Positions 18,849 to 27,420 of a stretch of 64,000 nt of DNA are shown here, piece by piece (position 1 is the stretch's first letter; every line of letters begins with the position of its first letter). The notes below the pieces were generated by a model, which saw nothing but the letters and a program-made list of their open reading frames with translations, made no database searches and was not told where the DNA came from. Origin of the DNA: Streptomyces roseoverticillatus (GTDB taxonomy: Bacteria; Actinomycetota; Actinomycetes; Streptomycetales; Streptomycetaceae); the NCBI RefSeq assembly GCF_000719265.1, contig NZ_JOFL01000007.1:186001-250000 (forward strand), given 5' to 3'. The translations under genes were made by a program, and so were the position numbers.

Positions 18849-20245
18849 CGGCTGTCTCCAGGGAGGTCGGCCTGCTGCGGGGACGGGGCGGACTGGGGCT
18901 GCTCGTACGGCGGTACGGGGCCGGGCCCGGGGCGGCGCACGGCCGAGAGGTCGTGCACGGGCGCGGGCCGCGGACCGGCCGGCGGGGCCGGGGGGAAGCG
19001 TACGGGCAGCGCCGTCAGGGCGCGGTGGAACGGGCCGGGCCGCCAGACGAGGCGGTCGGCCGGGACGGCGAGTTCGAGGTCCGGCAGCCGGTCGAGGAGC
19101 TTCTCGACGGCGACGGCGGCGATCAGGCGGGCCGCGTCCTTGGCCGGGCAGTGGTGGGGGCCGGCGCTCCAGGCGAGGTGGGCGCGGTTGCCGGTGCGCC
19201 GGGTGGTGAGCAGCGCGGGGTCGGTGTTGGCGGCGGCGAAGCTGACGACGACGGGCTCGCCCGCGGCCAGCGGCACGCCGCCGAAGTCGACGTCCTGCAC
19301 GGGATAGTGGACGCCGTAGTTGGCCATCGGCGGGTCGAGCCAGAGCACCTCGTCCAGGGCGTCCTCGACCGGCATGCTGCCGCCCGCGAGGTCGCCCGCG
19401 AAGCGGTCGTCGGAGAGCAGCAGCCGCAGGGCGTTGGCGATGAGGTTCTGCTGGGGCTCGGTGCCGGCGCCGATGAGGACGACGTGCTGGTGGATCAGCT
19501 CCTCGTCGCTCAGGCGGGCGTGGTGGGCCATCAGCCAGGAGGTCATGTCGGCGCCGGGCTGCTCGCGCTTGAGGGCGACGAGTTCGACGAGGCTGCTGGT
19601 GATGAGGGCGTCGGCGCGCTCGGCGTCGACGCCGTCGAAGATGCCGGAGAAGCCCTCCACGAGGCGGTCGCCGAGCTCCGGCGGGCAGCCGAAGAGCTGC
19701 TGGAAGACCAGCAGCGGCAGCACCTTGGCGTACGCGCCGAGCAGATCGGCCTCGCCGAGGCCCGCGAAGCGGTCGATGAGGGTGTCGGCGCTGCGCTCGA
19801 CGTAGCCGCGCAGGGCGTTGGGGTCGATGCGCGCGAGGGAGTCGGTGACGGCCTGGCGCAGCCGCGTGTGGGCCTCTCCGTCGGAGAAGAGGCAGTTGGG
19901 GCGGTAGGCCATCATCGGCACGACGGGGTTGTCCGGGGCGACGCGGCCGTCGGCGAGGGCGCGCCAGCGGCGGGCGTCCTTGCCGAAGATCTCGGGGGTG
20001 CGGAGCACTTCGAGCGCGGCCCGGTAGTCGGTGACGAGGGTCGCGTGGGCGCCGGGGGCCAGTTCCACGGGGGCGGCCGGGCCCAGGGTGCGCAGCCGGG
20101 CGTAGACGGCGTGCGGGTCGGCGGCGAAGTCGGGCCCGTACATGGGGGTGGGGGGCCCGGGGGCCCAGGCCCCGGCGGCGTGCTCCTGGTGCGCCGGGCA
20201 GCCGGGCGGGGGCACGGCGCCGGCTTCGGGGCGGGGGTGGTTCAC
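18677..20245 (-). CDS. Atypical cytochrome P450, CYP157-like, lacking the EXXR arginine
   Basis: P450-fold protein of 522 residues. The heme cysteine is kept (Cys366 in [11 protein letters not shown]), but the usual FxxG of the heme loop is WSAG. The K-helix reads DEVLW at 298-302, so the arginine of EXXR is a tryptophan. The I-helix reads AGTEPQQ, replacing the catalytic threonine by proline. CYP157 proteins are known to lack EXXR, which fits. The last 100 residues form a proline-rich tail that overlaps the next P450 gene by 172 bases. The GTG start overlaps the cvnD stop (GTGA), so it is translationally coupled. It may be a partner or regulatory protein rather than an independent oxygenase. 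Confidence 0.8.
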   Translation of the reverse strand: MNHPRPEAGAVPPPGCPAHQEHAAGAWAPGPPTPMYGPDFAADPHAVYARLRTLGPAAPVELAPGAHATLVTDYRAALEVLRTPEIFGKDARRWRALADGRVAPDNPVVPMMAYRPNCLFSDGEAHTRLRQAVTDSLARIDPNALRGYVERSADTLIDRFAGLGEADLLGAYAKVLPLLVFQQLFGCPPELGDRLVEGFSGIFDGVDAERADALITSSLVELVALKREQPGADMTSWLMAHHARLSDEELIHQHVVLIGAGTEPQQNLIANALRLLLSDDRFAGDLAGGSMPVEDALDEVLWLDPPMANYGVHYPVQDVDFGGVPLAAGEPVVVSFAAANTDPALLTTRRTGNRAHLAWSAGPHHCPAKDAARLIAAVAVEKLLDRLPDLELAVPADRLVWRPGPFHRALTALPVRFPPAPPAGPRPAPVHDLSAVRRPGPGPVPPYEQPQSAPSPQQADLPGDSRWNASPARTAGPAPSRFSPPPSGSTPPAATSTGRPPGSGPAARRRPWSFLAEWWRGQ

Positions 20246-20883
20246 GCGTGCTCCCGTACGGTGCGCCGCTGCAGGTACTCGACGAGGGCGATGAGCGCAC
20301 GGGTCGACGAGACCCGGTCGCGGGCGTCGCAGGTGACCAGGGGGGTCTCGGGGAGCAGGTCGAGCGCCTCGCGGATCTCCGCCTCCGGGTGCACGGGCGC
20401 GCCGTCGAAGTGGTTGACGGCCACCCCGTAGGGCAGGCCGAGCTCCTCCAGCAGGCCCATGACGTCGAAGGACTGCTCCAGGCGGCGGGTGTCGGCGAGG
20501 ACGAGCGCGCCGAGCGCGCCCTGCGTCATGTCCTGCCAGAGGCGGGTGAAGCGCTGCTGGCCGGGGGCGCCGAAGAGGTAGAGCACCAGGCTGTCGCTGA
20601 GGGTGAGGCGGCCGAAGTCCATGGCGACCGTGGTGGTGGTCTTGCCCTCGATGCCGGCGAGGTCGTCGACCCCCGCCCCGGCCTGGGTCATGGTCTCCTC
20701 GGTGCGCAGCGGCCGGATCTCCGACAGCGAGCCGACGAACGTGGTCTTGCCGACGGCGAAGTGGCCGACGACGAGGAGCTTGGCCGCGGTGCTCACGGTG
20801 CGCCGCAGGTACAGCTGCTCGCCGCCGGCGCCGGGAACGGGCTCGACGGGACCTGCGGGCTCAGAGGCGAGCGCGAAGTCCAT
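20242..20883 (-). CDS. cvnD: Conservon GTP-binding protein CvnD
   Basis: Small Ras-like GTPase of 213 residues that works with the CvnA sensor in a membrane-associated signalling complex. The P-loop is GHFAVGKTT near residues 40-48, G3 is FGAPGQQRF and G4 is NHFD, so nucleotide binding looks intact. It overlaps cvnC by 23 bases and the CYP157-like gene by four. The proteins of this family sit at the end of the CvnA-B-C-D set, reminiscent of eukaryotic G-protein signalling. Confidence 0.93.
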   Translation of the reverse strand: MDFALASEPAGPVEPVPGAGGEQLYLRRTVSTAAKLLVVGHFAVGKTTFVGSLSEIRPLRTEETMTQAGAGVDDLAGIEGKTTTTVAMDFGRLTLSDSLVLYLFGAPGQQRFTRLWQDMTQGALGALVLADTRRLEQSFDVMGLLEELGLPYGVAVNHFDGAPVHPEAEIREALDLLPETPLVTCDARDRVSSTRALIALVEYLQRRTVREHA

Positions 20884-21223
20884 CCAGCACCTCCTGCAGG
20901 ATCTGGGCCTCGGGGAGTTGTGCCGAGGGGATGGGGGCCCGGGTGATGAGGTGGCCGCTGTCGACCAGGTCGCCGAGCAGCACCTTGGTGACGCTCACGG
21001 GCAGCATCAGGTGCCCGGCGATCTCGGCGACCGACAGGGGGCCGCCGAGGCAGAGTTCCATGAGCCGGCGCTTCTCGGGGCTGAGCCCGGTGAGCGGCCG
21101 GTCGTACTGGGCCAGGACCAGGGTGACCAGGTCGAAGGTGTTGCGGGTCGGGTGGGCGCGGCCGTCGGTGACGACGTACGGGCGCACTAACCCTCTCTCG
21201 TGCCTCGGCGCCGGCGGGGTCAT
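20861..21223 (-). CDS. cvnC: Conservon DUF742 protein CvnC, with a TTA codon
   Basis: DUF742 protein of 120 residues with a winged-helix-like core (LTGLSPEKRRLMELC, then PLSVAEIAGHLMLPVSVTK). It is thought to be an adaptor in the conservon complex. Codon 12 is TTA (21188-21190), so its translation should depend on the bldA tRNA, which would tie the operon to development. It overlaps cvnB by four bases and cvnD by 23. Confidence 0.93.
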   Translation of the reverse strand: MTPPAPRHERGLVRPYVVTDGRAHPTRNTFDLVTLVLAQYDRPLTGLSPEKRRLMELCLGGPLSVAEIAGHLMLPVSVTKVLLGDLVDSGHLITRAPIPSAQLPEAQILQEVLDGLRARL

Positions 21224-21651
21224 GCCGGGGCGCCCGAGCCCTGCCAGGTGCCCGCGCGGGGCGGGCTGGTCAGCTCCTTGCCGAGCCGGTCGACGAGCTT
21301 CTGCATGCGGTACGTGACCGCTTCCATGTCGACGTGCTCGGTCGCGGACACCGCGAGGTACGCGCCCGGGCCGGCCGCGATGAGGAAGACGTAGCCGTGG
21401 GCGAACTCCACGAGCGTCTGCCGCCAGGGGTTCTCCTGCTGGCCCTGGTTGCAGAACTCGGAGGTGGAGCGGCTGATGGACTGCAGGCCGGAGAGGGCCG
21501 CGGCCTGGCGCTCGGCCTCGTCGCGCTCGATGCCCTGGGAGCGGGCGCGGAGCATGCCGTCGGAGGACAGGAGGATCGCGTGCCGGGCTTCGGGCATCTT
21601 GACGACCTCGTCCAGCATCCAGCCGAGTTCGTTGTTGAGGTGGTCGTTCAC
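21220..21651 (-). CDS. cvnB: Conservon roadblock/LC7 protein CvnB
   Basis: Roadblock/LC7-domain protein of 143 residues that probably regulates the CvnD GTPase, as MglB does for MglA. The typical core runs from LGWMLDEVVKMPEARHAILL through SSDGML to GAYLAVSATEHVDM. The start overlaps the cvnA stop by four bases (ATGA), and cvnC follows with another four-base overlap. Confidence 0.93.
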   Translation of the reverse strand: MNDHLNNELGWMLDEVVKMPEARHAILLSSDGMLRARSQGIERDEAERQAAALSGLQSISRSTSEFCNQGQQENPWRQTLVEFAHGYVFLIAAGPGAYLAVSATEHVDMEAVTYRMQKLVDRLGKELTSPPRAGTWQGSGAPA

Positions 21652-23315
21652 GCGGGGGGGTTCCCTTCGTCGTCTACGGGGGCGGGGGTGCCGGGTGCTC
21701 CGGGGGGCGCCTCGTGCGCCGGTGTCCCCTGCAGGGGGCCGATGGGCGTGCCGGCGGCGGGGGTGCGGCCCGCTCGGGTGCCGCGGGCGAAGGCGCCCAT
21801 GCGGCGGGCGGTCTCCTCGGCGGTGCGCTCGCCGGCGCCGGTGCCGCCGGTGCCCGGGGCGGGCGTCTCCGCGGGCAGGGGTGCGGGCCGGCCCCGGTGG
21901 CTGCCGCCGGCGGCGGGCTGCCGGCGGCGGCGCTTGGGCAGGCCGCCCGCGGTGGAGCCGACGGAGCCGGGGACGGGACCGGCGGTTCCGGGGGTGTCGG
22001 AGGGCGCGGCGTGGCTGCCGGAGGGCGCGGCGTGGCCGGCCTGCGTCGCGGGGAAGCCGGATGCGGCCGGGGAGTCCGGAGCGGCCGGGAAATCCGGGGC
22101 GGCCGGGAAGTTCCGTGCGTCGGGAAAGTCCGGGAAGTCCGGGACCGGTGCCTGGGCCGGGGGGTGCGTCGCCGCCGGGCGGTCCGCCTCGTGCCCGCGT
22201 CCCTGCCCGCGTCCGTGTTCACGCCTGTGGCCTTGCTCGCGCCCGCGCCCGTGCCCGCGCCCGTGCCCCTGCTCGGCCTGGGGCCGCAGCGGCGTGGTGT
22301 CGGGCCCGTCGATGTCGATCTGGGTGAGCAGGGTGCTGGGGAGAAACAGCACGGCCCGGACGCCGCCGTACGGCGAGCGCGTGTCGACCGAGACGCTGAA
22401 CCCGTAGCGCGCGGCGAGCACGCCGATGACGGGGAAGCCGAACTGGGGCGGGTCGCCGAGGCGGGAGACGTCGACGGTGGCGCGGCCGGTGAGCAGGGCG
22501 CCGGCCCGCTGGATCTCCTGGCCGTCCATGCCGACGCCCGCGTCGTCGATGACGATGCAGGCGCCGTTGTGCACGGGCTGCAGGCCGACCTCGACGGTGG
22601 TGTTGGGCTGGGAGTGGCGCGCGGCGTTGTCGAGGAGCTCGGCGACGGCGAGCACGACCGGCTCCACGGCGCGGCTGACGACGGCGAGGTCGGCCTGGCT
22701 GTGGACCTGGACGCGCCGGTAGTCGCGGATGCGGGAGGTGGCGCCCCGTACGACATCGGTCAGGGGCGAGGCGGCGCGCTGCCGGCCGGGCCAGGAGCCG
22801 CACAGGACGGCGATGGCCTGGGCGCGGCGGCCGAACTGGGAGTTGGCGTGGTCGATCTGCAGCAGGTCGCGTAGCACGTCGGGATTGTCGTGCCGGTCCT
22901 GCATGTCGGAGATGGCCAGCTGCTGCTCGTGGGCGAGTCCCTGGAGCGCGCGCATGGAGGCCTTGAGGGCGGCCTTCGCGGACTGGTCGGCGCGGGCCTG
23001 CGCCTTGTCGACGGCCTGGGTGAAGGTGTCCATCACGGACTGCAGGCCGTGCGCGAAGACGGTGCCGGCGAGCTGCTCGTCGAGCAGGCCGGGCAGGGGC
23101 ACGGGCTGGTTCATGGAGGCCGTCACGGCGGGGAGCCGGACGGCCGTCAGGTGGCCGAGCTCGGTGTCGCGCGCCCGCTGGCCCTCCTCCAGCGTCGCGG
23201 CGCGCAGCCGCAGGGCCGCGGCGATGCCGCGCTGGCGCACCAGCAGGACCGCGACGGCGATCAGCGCGGCGGCCAGACACCAGGTCACTGCGTCCGGTAT
23301 GTGATGTGACATCAA
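21648..23315 (-). CDS. cvnA: Conservon sensor histidine kinase-like protein CvnA
   Basis: Membrane-anchored sensor of 555 residues. It has one N-terminal hydrophobic helix (residues 9-25), a helical middle region, and a HATPase domain near 210-320 with N-box ELLDNAARH and G1 box DDAGVGMD. The last 200 residues are low-complexity, first HGRG/REQG repeats and then PDFPAAPD-like repeats, with no fold expected. There is no separate phosphoacceptor domain, which is usual for CvnA. First gene of the operon cvnABCD-P450-P450, with no obvious strong ribosome site. Conservon sensors in Streptomyces affect development and antibiotic production. Confidence 0.92.
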   Translation of the reverse strand: MMSHHIPDAVTWCLAAALIAVAVLLVRQRGIAAALRLRAATLEEGQRARDTELGHLTAVRLPAVTASMNQPVPLPGLLDEQLAGTVFAHGLQSVMDTFTQAVDKAQARADQSAKAALKASMRALQGLAHEQQLAISDMQDRHDNPDVLRDLLQIDHANSQFGRRAQAIAVLCGSWPGRQRAASPLTDVVRGATSRIRDYRRVQVHSQADLAVVSRAVEPVVLAVAELLDNAARHSQPNTTVEVGLQPVHNGACIVIDDAGVGMDGQEIQRAGALLTGRATVDVSRLGDPPQFGFPVIGVLAARYGFSVSVDTRSPYGGVRAVLFLPSTLLTQIDIDGPDTTPLRPQAEQGHGRGHGRGREQGHRREHGRGQGRGHEADRPAATHPPAQAPVPDFPDFPDARNFPAAPDFPAAPDSPAASGFPATQAGHAAPSGSHAAPSDTPGTAGPVPGSVGSTAGGLPKRRRRQPAAGGSHRGRPAPLPAETPAPGTGGTGAGERTAEETARRMGAFARGTRAGRTPAAGTPIGPLQGTPAHEAPPGAPGTPAPVDDEGNPPA

Positions 23316-23459
23316 TTCCTCGTGGACGCAGGGGGCATGCGGACGGCTGGACGAGGCCGTTGTCCCTGACGTCCCGTCCAGAAGCGGAATACGCGGATCA
23401 TCCTAACCACGGCCGTAGCCGGGTGGCCGATCTTCGCCTGCGGATGACCGAACACGCAT

Positions 23460-23499
23460 CCGCCTTCCGCAGGGCCTCGGACGAGGGTACGGAAGGCGG
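23460..23499 (-). terminator. Hairpin terminator downstream of the lyase gene
   Basis: CCGCCTTCCG (23460-23469) and CGGAAGGCGG (23490-23499) pair perfectly over 10 bp around a 20-base loop. It begins 34 bases beyond the lyase stop and upstream of cvnA, so it separates the gene cluster from the conservon operon. The rest of 23316-23532 shows nothing I can name beyond cvnA upstream sequence. Confidence 0.6.
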
Positions 23500-23532
23500 A
23501 AGGCGGGTGCAGGCAGTGCGGGTGAAGTGTTG

Positions 23533-25014
23533 TCAGGACCACAGTGCGCGGTCGGCCGGCGGGAGGGCGCGGTCGACCAGCGGGCCCGCGGCGCCGGTGT
23601 AGTCGGCGGGGTCGCAGAGGGCGGCCAGCTCGGCGGCTGTGAAGCGACCGTCCAGTAGCGGCTGCTCGGCGAGGATCAGGTGCAGTTCCCGGCCATTCGC
23701 GGCCGCTTCGGCCGACGCCGCGGTGAGCAGCCGCTTGGCCGCCGACCGGCCGATACGGGGCGCCAGGACGGCCGCGAGCCGCTCCGAGACGACCTGGGCC
23801 CCCGTCAGGCGGAGGTTCTCGCGCATCCGGTCCGGCCGCACCTCCAGGCCCTCCGCGAGCTCGACGGCGGTACGGGCCGCGCCGCCGGCCAGGCGCAGGC
23901 ATTCGCGCAGCAGCTGCCACTCCGCGTGCCACGCGCCGGCCGAGCGCTCGTCCTCCGCCGCCAGACACTGCGTCAGGCCGGCCGCCAGGACCGGCACCTG
24001 CAGCGCCGCGCTGCGGATCAGGGTGGCGAGGACGGGGTTGCGCTTGTGCGGCATGGCCGAGGAGGCGCCGCGGCCCGCGCGGCCGCCGCCCGGCTCGGCG
24101 ACCTCGCCGGCCTCCGTGCGGGCCAGCGACTGCACGTCCGCCGCGATCTTGCCGAGGGCGCCGGCGGTGAACGCGAGGGCGGCGGCCAGATCGGCCACCG
24201 GGGTGCGCAGGGCGTGCCAGGGCAGGGGCGGGCGTTTCAGCCCGGTCTCGGCGGCGAAGGCGTCGGCGAGCCGCGCCGCGTAGCTGCCGTCCTGCGTGCC
24301 CCGGACTCCCGCGAGCCGTGCGTACTCCAGGTAGCCGGCGAGCGTGCCGGCCGCGCCGCCGAGCGAGACCGGCAGGCTGGCGTGCACGTGTCCGAGCCGC
24401 TGCTCCGCGTCGAGGGTGAGCTGCCGCCAGCCTGCCGCCTTCAGCCCGAAGGTCGTCGGTACGGCGTGCAGGGTGAGCGTGCGGCCCGCCATGAGGGTGT
24501 CCCGGTGACGGGCCGCGAGCACGGCCAGCGCCTCGGCGGTACGGGTCAGGTCCGCGCGGACCGTGCGCAGCGTGCGGTCCGCGACCAGCATGGTGCCCGT
24601 GTCGAGGATGTCCTGGCTGGTGGAGCCGCGGTGCACGTACTCGGCGGCCTGCGGGTCCTCCGCCGCGACGAGCTCTGTGAGCGCCTGCACGAGGCCGACG
24701 ACGGGGTTCGCGGTCTGCCGCGCGGCCAGCGCGAGCGCTCGTACGTCGAACCGGTCCGCGCGGGCGGCGCGGGTGATGGCTTCCGCGGCCCCGGCGGGCA
24801 CGGCCCCGAGCCGGGCCTGCGCCCGGGCGAGCGCGGCCTCGGCATCGAGCATGGCCTGCAGCCAGGCGGTGTCGCCGGTGGCCGCTTCGGCGGGGGCGCC
24901 GACCCGAACGGGGGACAGCAGCCCGACGTCGGCGACGGGGGCCTTGCCGGCCGGGGCGGGGGGTGCCTGCGGGCCCGGCGCGGCGGCCCCGGACGGGCTG
25001 CCGGCGCCCGCCAC
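23533..25014 (-). CDS. Adenylosuccinate lyase/PcaB-superfamily enzyme, likely nitrosuccinate lyase (CreD-like)
   Basis: Member of the fumarase/aspartase superfamily, about 493 residues. The signature loop is SSAMPHKRNP, and HRGSTSQDIL carries a substrate-binding motif. The family name by similarity would be 3-carboxy-muconate cycloisomerase, but no other protocatechuate genes are present. The next gene upstream encodes a large FAD/NAD-binding protein, and that pair is the hallmark of CreD/CreE-type pathways, where the lyase splits nitrosuccinate into nitrous acid and fumarate. I infer this role from context. The start is uncertain: the frame stays open through an 88-bp tandem repeat, and the GTG at 25014 is the first reasonable start before the conserved GLLSPVRVGAPAEAATGD. 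Confidence 0.75.
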   Translation of the reverse strand: MAGAGSPSGAAAPGPQAPPAPAGKAPVADVGLLSPVRVGAPAEAATGDTAWLQAMLDAEAALARAQARLGAVPAGAAEAITRAARADRFDVRALALAARQTANPVVGLVQALTELVAAEDPQAAEYVHRGSTSQDILDTGTMLVADRTLRTVRADLTRTAEALAVLAARHRDTLMAGRTLTLHAVPTTFGLKAAGWRQLTLDAEQRLGHVHASLPVSLGGAAGTLAGYLEYARLAGVRGTQDGSYAARLADAFAAETGLKRPPLPWHALRTPVADLAAALAFTAGALGKIAADVQSLARTEAGEVAEPGGGRAGRGASSAMPHKRNPVLATLIRSAALQVPVLAAGLTQCLAAEDERSAGAWHAEWQLLRECLRLAGGAARTAVELAEGLEVRPDRMRENLRLTGAQVVSERLAAVLAPRIGRSAAKRLLTAASAEAAANGRELHLILAEQPLLDGRFTAAELAALCDPADYTGAAGPLVDRALPPADRALWS

Positions 25015-25169
25015 CCCACCGCCGCTACGGCGATCAGCCACAACGACGGTCTCCGGCGGTGCCCAACCGGCCTCGCTACGTCGGGCTGCCGGCGCCCGCC
25101 ACCCCACCGCCGCTACGGCGATCAGCCACAACGACGGTCTCCGGCGGTGCCCAACCGGCCTCGCTACGT
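24994..25169. repeat. Two tandem 88-bp copies carrying the dispersed GGCACCGCCGG element (minus orientation)
   Basis: The block at 24994-25081 is repeated, apparently base for base, at 25082-25169. Each copy contains one full dispersed repeat in minus orientation (about 25013-25064 and 25101-25152): GGCACCGCCGG, then CGTCGTTGTGG, then CGCCGTAGCGGCGG. The first copy covers the likely start of the lyase gene, so the duplication may have altered its 5' end. Confidence 0.85.
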
Positions 25170-25192
25170 GGCACCGCCGGGCTCCGCCATGG

Positions 25193-27205
25193 TCATACGA
25201 TCACGCCCTGTTCGTCCGAGTCCGGAGTCGTCGGGCGGAGCGACGGGGGGACGTGGGCTACCGGGGGGAGGGACAGGACTGCGCGGGCTATCGCGTCCGC
25301 GTCGGCCAGGGTCACCGAGTCCACGCCCGGGCGGATGCCCGCCGCCGTGACCCAGTGGACGGACTCCGTGGGCACCCCGTAGGCGAAGCGGCGCGGGTGG
25401 GGGCGGCCGCGGCCGTCGACGACGTGGTACGGGCGCTCGGTGACGGCCAGTCCGCCCGTCTCGTAGCCGGCGCCCGTGGCCGTCGGGATGCGGTACGTGG
25501 TGACCTGATCGGTGTTCAGGAGGTGCCGCAGCAGGGGGTCGGCGGTGCGCCGCAGGTCCGGCTCGGGCAGCCGGGCCTCGATGAGCACGCGGGACCGGAC
25601 GGGCGGCCCCGGCACGGCGCGGCAGTCGGCGACGAACGAGGGCCCGCCGGGGCCGGCGACGTCCAGGCGGACGACGGTGCCGGGCCCGGTGACCTCCAGG
25701 ACCCCCGCCTCGATGAGGGCGGTCATCTCCTCGATGCGGGAGGCGGGCGGGCCGATGGAGAGGAAGGCGTTGAGGGGGGTGTACCAGCCTTCGAGGTCGT
25801 CGCGGTGGGAGTCGCCCTCCAGGCCGCCGTGGTCGACGGCGAGCCGTATCTCGTTGCGCAGGTCGCGCAGGACGTCGAGGGCGGCCTTCAGGGGCCCGCT
25901 GACGTTGCCGGCGCGCGCGGCCCGGACGTCCGCGCGCAGGTAGTCCAGGAGCCAGGCACGGAACTCGGCGCGGCCGGCGAACGCGCGGTCGACGTACGGC
26001 CTGGCGAGCCGCTGCCAGTCCCAGCGGTCGGCGGGGGCGATGCGGAACGCGTCGAGGAGGTCCGCGCGGTCGTCGTCCTTCTCCAGGGCCAGGAACCGCC
26101 CGGTGAACTCCTCCCGCTCCCCCGCCCGGCCCAGCCGCTCCAGCAGCGTGCCGTAGTAGACGCTCTCCACTTCGCCGGCGATCAGGGGCCACAGGTCGGT
26201 GCCGAAGCGCACGGGCCCGCCGCGGGCGGCGCGCTCGCGCAGGCCCGCGATGTAGCCGGCGGTGAGCAGCCGGGGCAGGTAGCGGCCGTGCGCGCCCTTC
26301 TCGTTCTCGCCGCGTGCGTGGTAGGGCACGCCGCGCCGGGAGAAGGCGTACAGCCGGGGCTCCGCGCCGGAGGGCCGGTAGACGGTGCGGTCCCCGTCGC
26401 GGGCGAACTCGCCGCCGCGCCCGGCGGTGAACAGCGCCATGTAGTCGAAGAAGTTCAGCCCGAGCCCGCGCAGCAGCACCGGCGCGCCGGGCGCGATGTG
26501 CCCGAGGTCGAGGTCGGCGGGGTTGACGGGCGTGACGTAGTCGAGGTGGTGGATGCGGGCCAGCGACGCCGTACGGGCCTCCCGGGCGGACAGCTGCGCG
26601 GGCACGTGGCCGAGCGCCATGACGATCGCGTCGAGCTGGTTGAGGCGCGTGCCGTCCTCCAGGCGGATGCCCTGCGGCCCGCCGGTGATGCCCTCGGTGT
26701 CGGCCATGGCCACCGCGCGCGAGCGGTGCACCTCGATGGTCATGTGCGCGGGGGCGCGGGCGGCGATGCGCCGGAAGCTGTCGTGGAGGTAGCGGCCGTA
26801 GAAGGCGCGGGTGGGGTAGTCGTCGGGGCCGAGCGCCCGCGCCTCCGCGAGGGTGGCGTCGTCGTGATCCGTACCGCTGCCCTTGCTGTCGCCGCTGCCG
26901 TCCGGAAGGCCCGCGACGCCCCGCGCCCACTCGTACAGGCTGGGCCCCGGCTCGACCGGGCCCTCGATCCGGGCGCTGTCGTCCGTGTACACGGTGATCT
27001 GCGAGGCCACGGTGTTCATCAGCAGGTGGGGCGACTGTTCGGCGCGCCACACGGTACCCGCGCCCGGGGCGGACGGGTCGACGACGTGCACGGTCACCGC
27101 GGAGTGCGAGGGCTCGGCGCGCTCGTTGGCGCACAGCCGCTCCAGCACGGACAGCCCCCGCGGGCCGACGCCGACGATGCCGACCTCTGTACGACTGCTG
27201 TTCAT
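25193..27205 (-). CDS. FAD/NAD(P)-binding monooxygenase, likely aspartate N-oxygenase (CreE/FzmM-like nitrosuccinate synthase)
   Basis: Flavoprotein of 670 residues with an N-terminal dinucleotide-binding loop (GIVGVGPRGLSVLERL) and the FAD_NAD-binding-type stretch GAGTVWRAEQSPHLLMNTVA. A second conserved block is RGLGLNFFDYMALFTAGRGG. Proteins of this size and architecture next to an adenylosuccinate-lyase homologue are characteristic of the pathway in which aspartate is oxidised to nitrosuccinate. The function is inferred from that pairing. The ATG at 27205 has a strong GGAGGA site. It lies upstream of the lyase on the same strand with the tandem repeat between. Upstream, a 19-bp direct repeat may be its operator. 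Confidence 0.75.
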   Translation of the reverse strand: MNSSRTEVGIVGVGPRGLSVLERLCANERAEPSHSAVTVHVVDPSAPGAGTVWRAEQSPHLLMNTVASQITVYTDDSARIEGPVEPGPSLYEWARGVAGLPDGSGDSKGSGTDHDDATLAEARALGPDDYPTRAFYGRYLHDSFRRIAARAPAHMTIEVHRSRAVAMADTEGITGGPQGIRLEDGTRLNQLDAIVMALGHVPAQLSAREARTASLARIHHLDYVTPVNPADLDLGHIAPGAPVLLRGLGLNFFDYMALFTAGRGGEFARDGDRTVYRPSGAEPRLYAFSRRGVPYHARGENEKGAHGRYLPRLLTAGYIAGLRERAARGGPVRFGTDLWPLIAGEVESVYYGTLLERLGRAGEREEFTGRFLALEKDDDRADLLDAFRIAPADRWDWQRLARPYVDRAFAGRAEFRAWLLDYLRADVRAARAGNVSGPLKAALDVLRDLRNEIRLAVDHGGLEGDSHRDDLEGWYTPLNAFLSIGPPASRIEEMTALIEAGVLEVTGPGTVVRLDVAGPGGPSFVADCRAVPGPPVRSRVLIEARLPEPDLRRTADPLLRHLLNTDQVTTYRIPTATGAGYETGGLAVTERPYHVVDGRGRPHPRRFAYGVPTESVHWVTAAGIRPGVDSVTLADADAIARAVLSLPPVAHVPPSLRPTTPDSDEQGVIV

Positions 27206-27255
27206 GCGTCTGCTCCTCCGTTCTGAGGGGACTTCCGCTCCGTACGCCTTGCCGT

Positions 27256-27306
27256 CTCACCGTCCGGTCTCCGACTCACCGTCCGGTCTCCATCTCGCCG
27301 TTCCGG
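27256..27306 (-). promoter_or_regulatory. 19-bp direct repeats upstream of the FAD enzyme gene, candidate operator
   Basis: CTCACCGTCCGGTCTCC occurs at 27256-27272 and 27275-27291 with a 19-bp period. A weaker third copy (CTCGCCGTTCCGG) begins near 27294. The array lies 50-100 bases upstream of the FAD-enzyme start, in the divergent region shared with the oxidoreductase gene at 27421. Spacing near two helical turns suits a DNA-binding regulator. Confidence 0.35.
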
Positions 27307-27420
27307 AAGGGCCGGGTCAACGCGCGGCCGCCGGGTCCGTCAGGTCCCCCGGGACGGAGGTGACATACCGTCAGTGGCGCTTTCGCGGCCCCGCCGCCCG
27401 GCCGTGCCACAGTGGGTGGC

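Noticed and set aside
23533..25014. Protocatechuate pathway gene pcaB
   Set aside because: No pcaG, pcaH, pcaC or pcaD nearby, and the partner is a nitrosuccinate-synthase-like flavoprotein, so the family name is probably misleading.
24994..25169. CRISPR array
   Set aside because: There are just two directly adjoining 88-bp copies with no spacers and no cas genes; it is a tandem duplication.
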